From assembly GCA_900319235.1 (NCBI GenBank), contig ONNR01000011.1, positions 80,053-144,052 on the forward strand: a stretch of 64,000 nt of DNA. Direction: 5' to 3'. Positions 63,554-64,000 of the stretch are shown piece by piece; positions within the stretch are counted from its first letter, which is position 1, and the number at the start of each line of letters is the position of its first letter. This stretch comes from an uncultured Prevotellaceae bacterium (lineage in GTDB: Bacteria > Bacteroidota > Bacteroidia > Bacteroidales > UBA3663). Made by a program: the position numbers and the translations under genes. Under the pieces are notes generated by a model, which saw nothing but the letters and a program-made list of their open reading frames with translations, was not told the origin of the DNA and did no database searches.

Positions 63554-64000
63554 TTACCATACATCACAAGTCTGGCGTTCGGTACTCTCGGCAGGGTGCT
63601 CGGGTACAGGTTCGCCATTCACCGTACAATCGACGAACGAGCAATCTTCGGTACGGTAGAGATACCAGGGATGAAGTGCCTTTATGACATGGAAATCGGT
63701 TACCTTGATGTTACGGATAGGCTTTTCATCGTTGCCATCGTAGAAGATGGCATGACTTTCGGCCTCACCCGCCGTAATATGACTGATGTCGAAATCCTCG
63801 TATTGTGCCTGATAGTTGCCTCCGTGATAACCAAAGTAATTTGTCTCGAAACGAAGGATGGCACCAAATGCTTTTTCAATGGTGACGTTGCTGACATGCA
63901 CGTCGCGTATGAAGCCGCCACGATCCTTGTTCGACTTGAAGTAGAGCGCATTCTTCACCGTGCCAATACGAATGCTATCCATCCAGACTCCTTGCACTCC
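63554..64000 (-). CDS. GH28 family pectinase, C-terminal part only
   Basis: 149 codons are visible; the 5' part lies beyond the right edge. The sequence is the end of a right-handed parallel beta-helix: GVWMDSIRIGTVKNALYFKSNKDRGGFIRDVHVSNVTIEK carries the basic residues that follow the GH28 active site (the R-x-K region), then regular helix turns (FGAILRFETNYFG; IRNIKVTDFHVIK) and a C-terminal tail. The Asp catalytic residues are outside the window. It would cut galacturonan or rhamnogalacturonan. Confidence 0.82.
   Translation of the reverse strand, partial: GVQGVWMDSIRIGTVKNALYFKSNKDRGGFIRDVHVSNVTIEKAFGAILRFETNYFGYHGGNYQAQYEDFDISHITAGEAESHAIFYDGNDEKPIRNIKVTDFHVIKALHPWYLYRTEDCSFVDCTVNGEPVPEHPAESTERQTCDVW

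Overview
The window looks like a chromosome segment of a gut- or rumen-type member of the Bacteroidales (Bacteroidota), plausibly Prevotellaceae. The evidence is two SusC/SusD pairs, a hybrid two-component sensor, many secreted or lipobox-bearing glycoside hydrolases, BspA-type leucine-rich repeats, DUF3244-like and TPR-lipoprotein regulators, and repeated Bacteroidota promoters (TTG, about 20 nt, TAnnTTTGC). I see no rRNA, tRNA, transposase, CRISPR array or replication origin.

Layout. (1) 1-15.2 kb, minus strand: polysaccharide locus A, with GH127 (cut by the window edge), GH31, SusD, SusC, a membrane-anchored beta-propeller/AraC regulator without a kinase, and GH2. (2) 15.4-27.95 kb, plus strand: a fructan locus in the order GH43-like, fructose-type hybrid sensor, SusC, SusD, DUF4960-like surface glycan-binding lipoprotein, GH32. 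The SusC-SusD-binding protein-GH32 order matches the Bacteroides thetaiotaomicron BT1763-BT1760 levan operon. (3) 28-29.5 kb: a cation efflux protein and NrdG. (4) 29.6-40.4 kb: an accessory, partly AT-richer island holding a predicted small RNA, nine and a half tandem 42-bp repeats, an ATPase-nuclease gene between 118-bp direct repeats, two tandem RHS-tip toxin/immunity modules, a chimeric-looking secreted protein, small secreted proteins and a TPR regulator. (5) 40.4-49.3 kb, minus strand: GH3, PA14-containing GH31, SGNH esterase and GH95, a set that fits xyloglucan side-chain removal but has no SusC/D pair of its own. (6) 49.4-56 kb: M3 peptidase, Ca2+ P-type ATPase and glutamate dehydrogenase. 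(7) 56.2-62.6 kb: BspA-like lipoprotein, an ECF sigma/anti-sigma/lipoprotein operon and an overlapping pair of unknown secreted proteins. (8) 62.6-64 kb: an esterase and the 3' part of a GH28 gene.

How the genes work together. In both polysaccharide loci, surface proteins would bind and cut glycan, SusC/D would import oligosaccharides, and periplasmic enzymes would finish the job; periplasmic sensors report breakdown products to C-terminal AraC domains. In the fructan locus, three copies of ATGTTGCA lie just upstream of the susC promoter and are candidate sensor-binding sites. The most unusual part is the island. Each of its two RHS tips ends in a different candidate toxin domain and overlaps its downstream candidate immunity gene by exactly 4 nt (ATGA). 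Both tips carry a related upstream junction and promoter, yet are joined at different points of the RHS core. Several gene boundaries in the window also carry short degenerate tandem words, and two such arrays sit in frame inside the GH2 gene.
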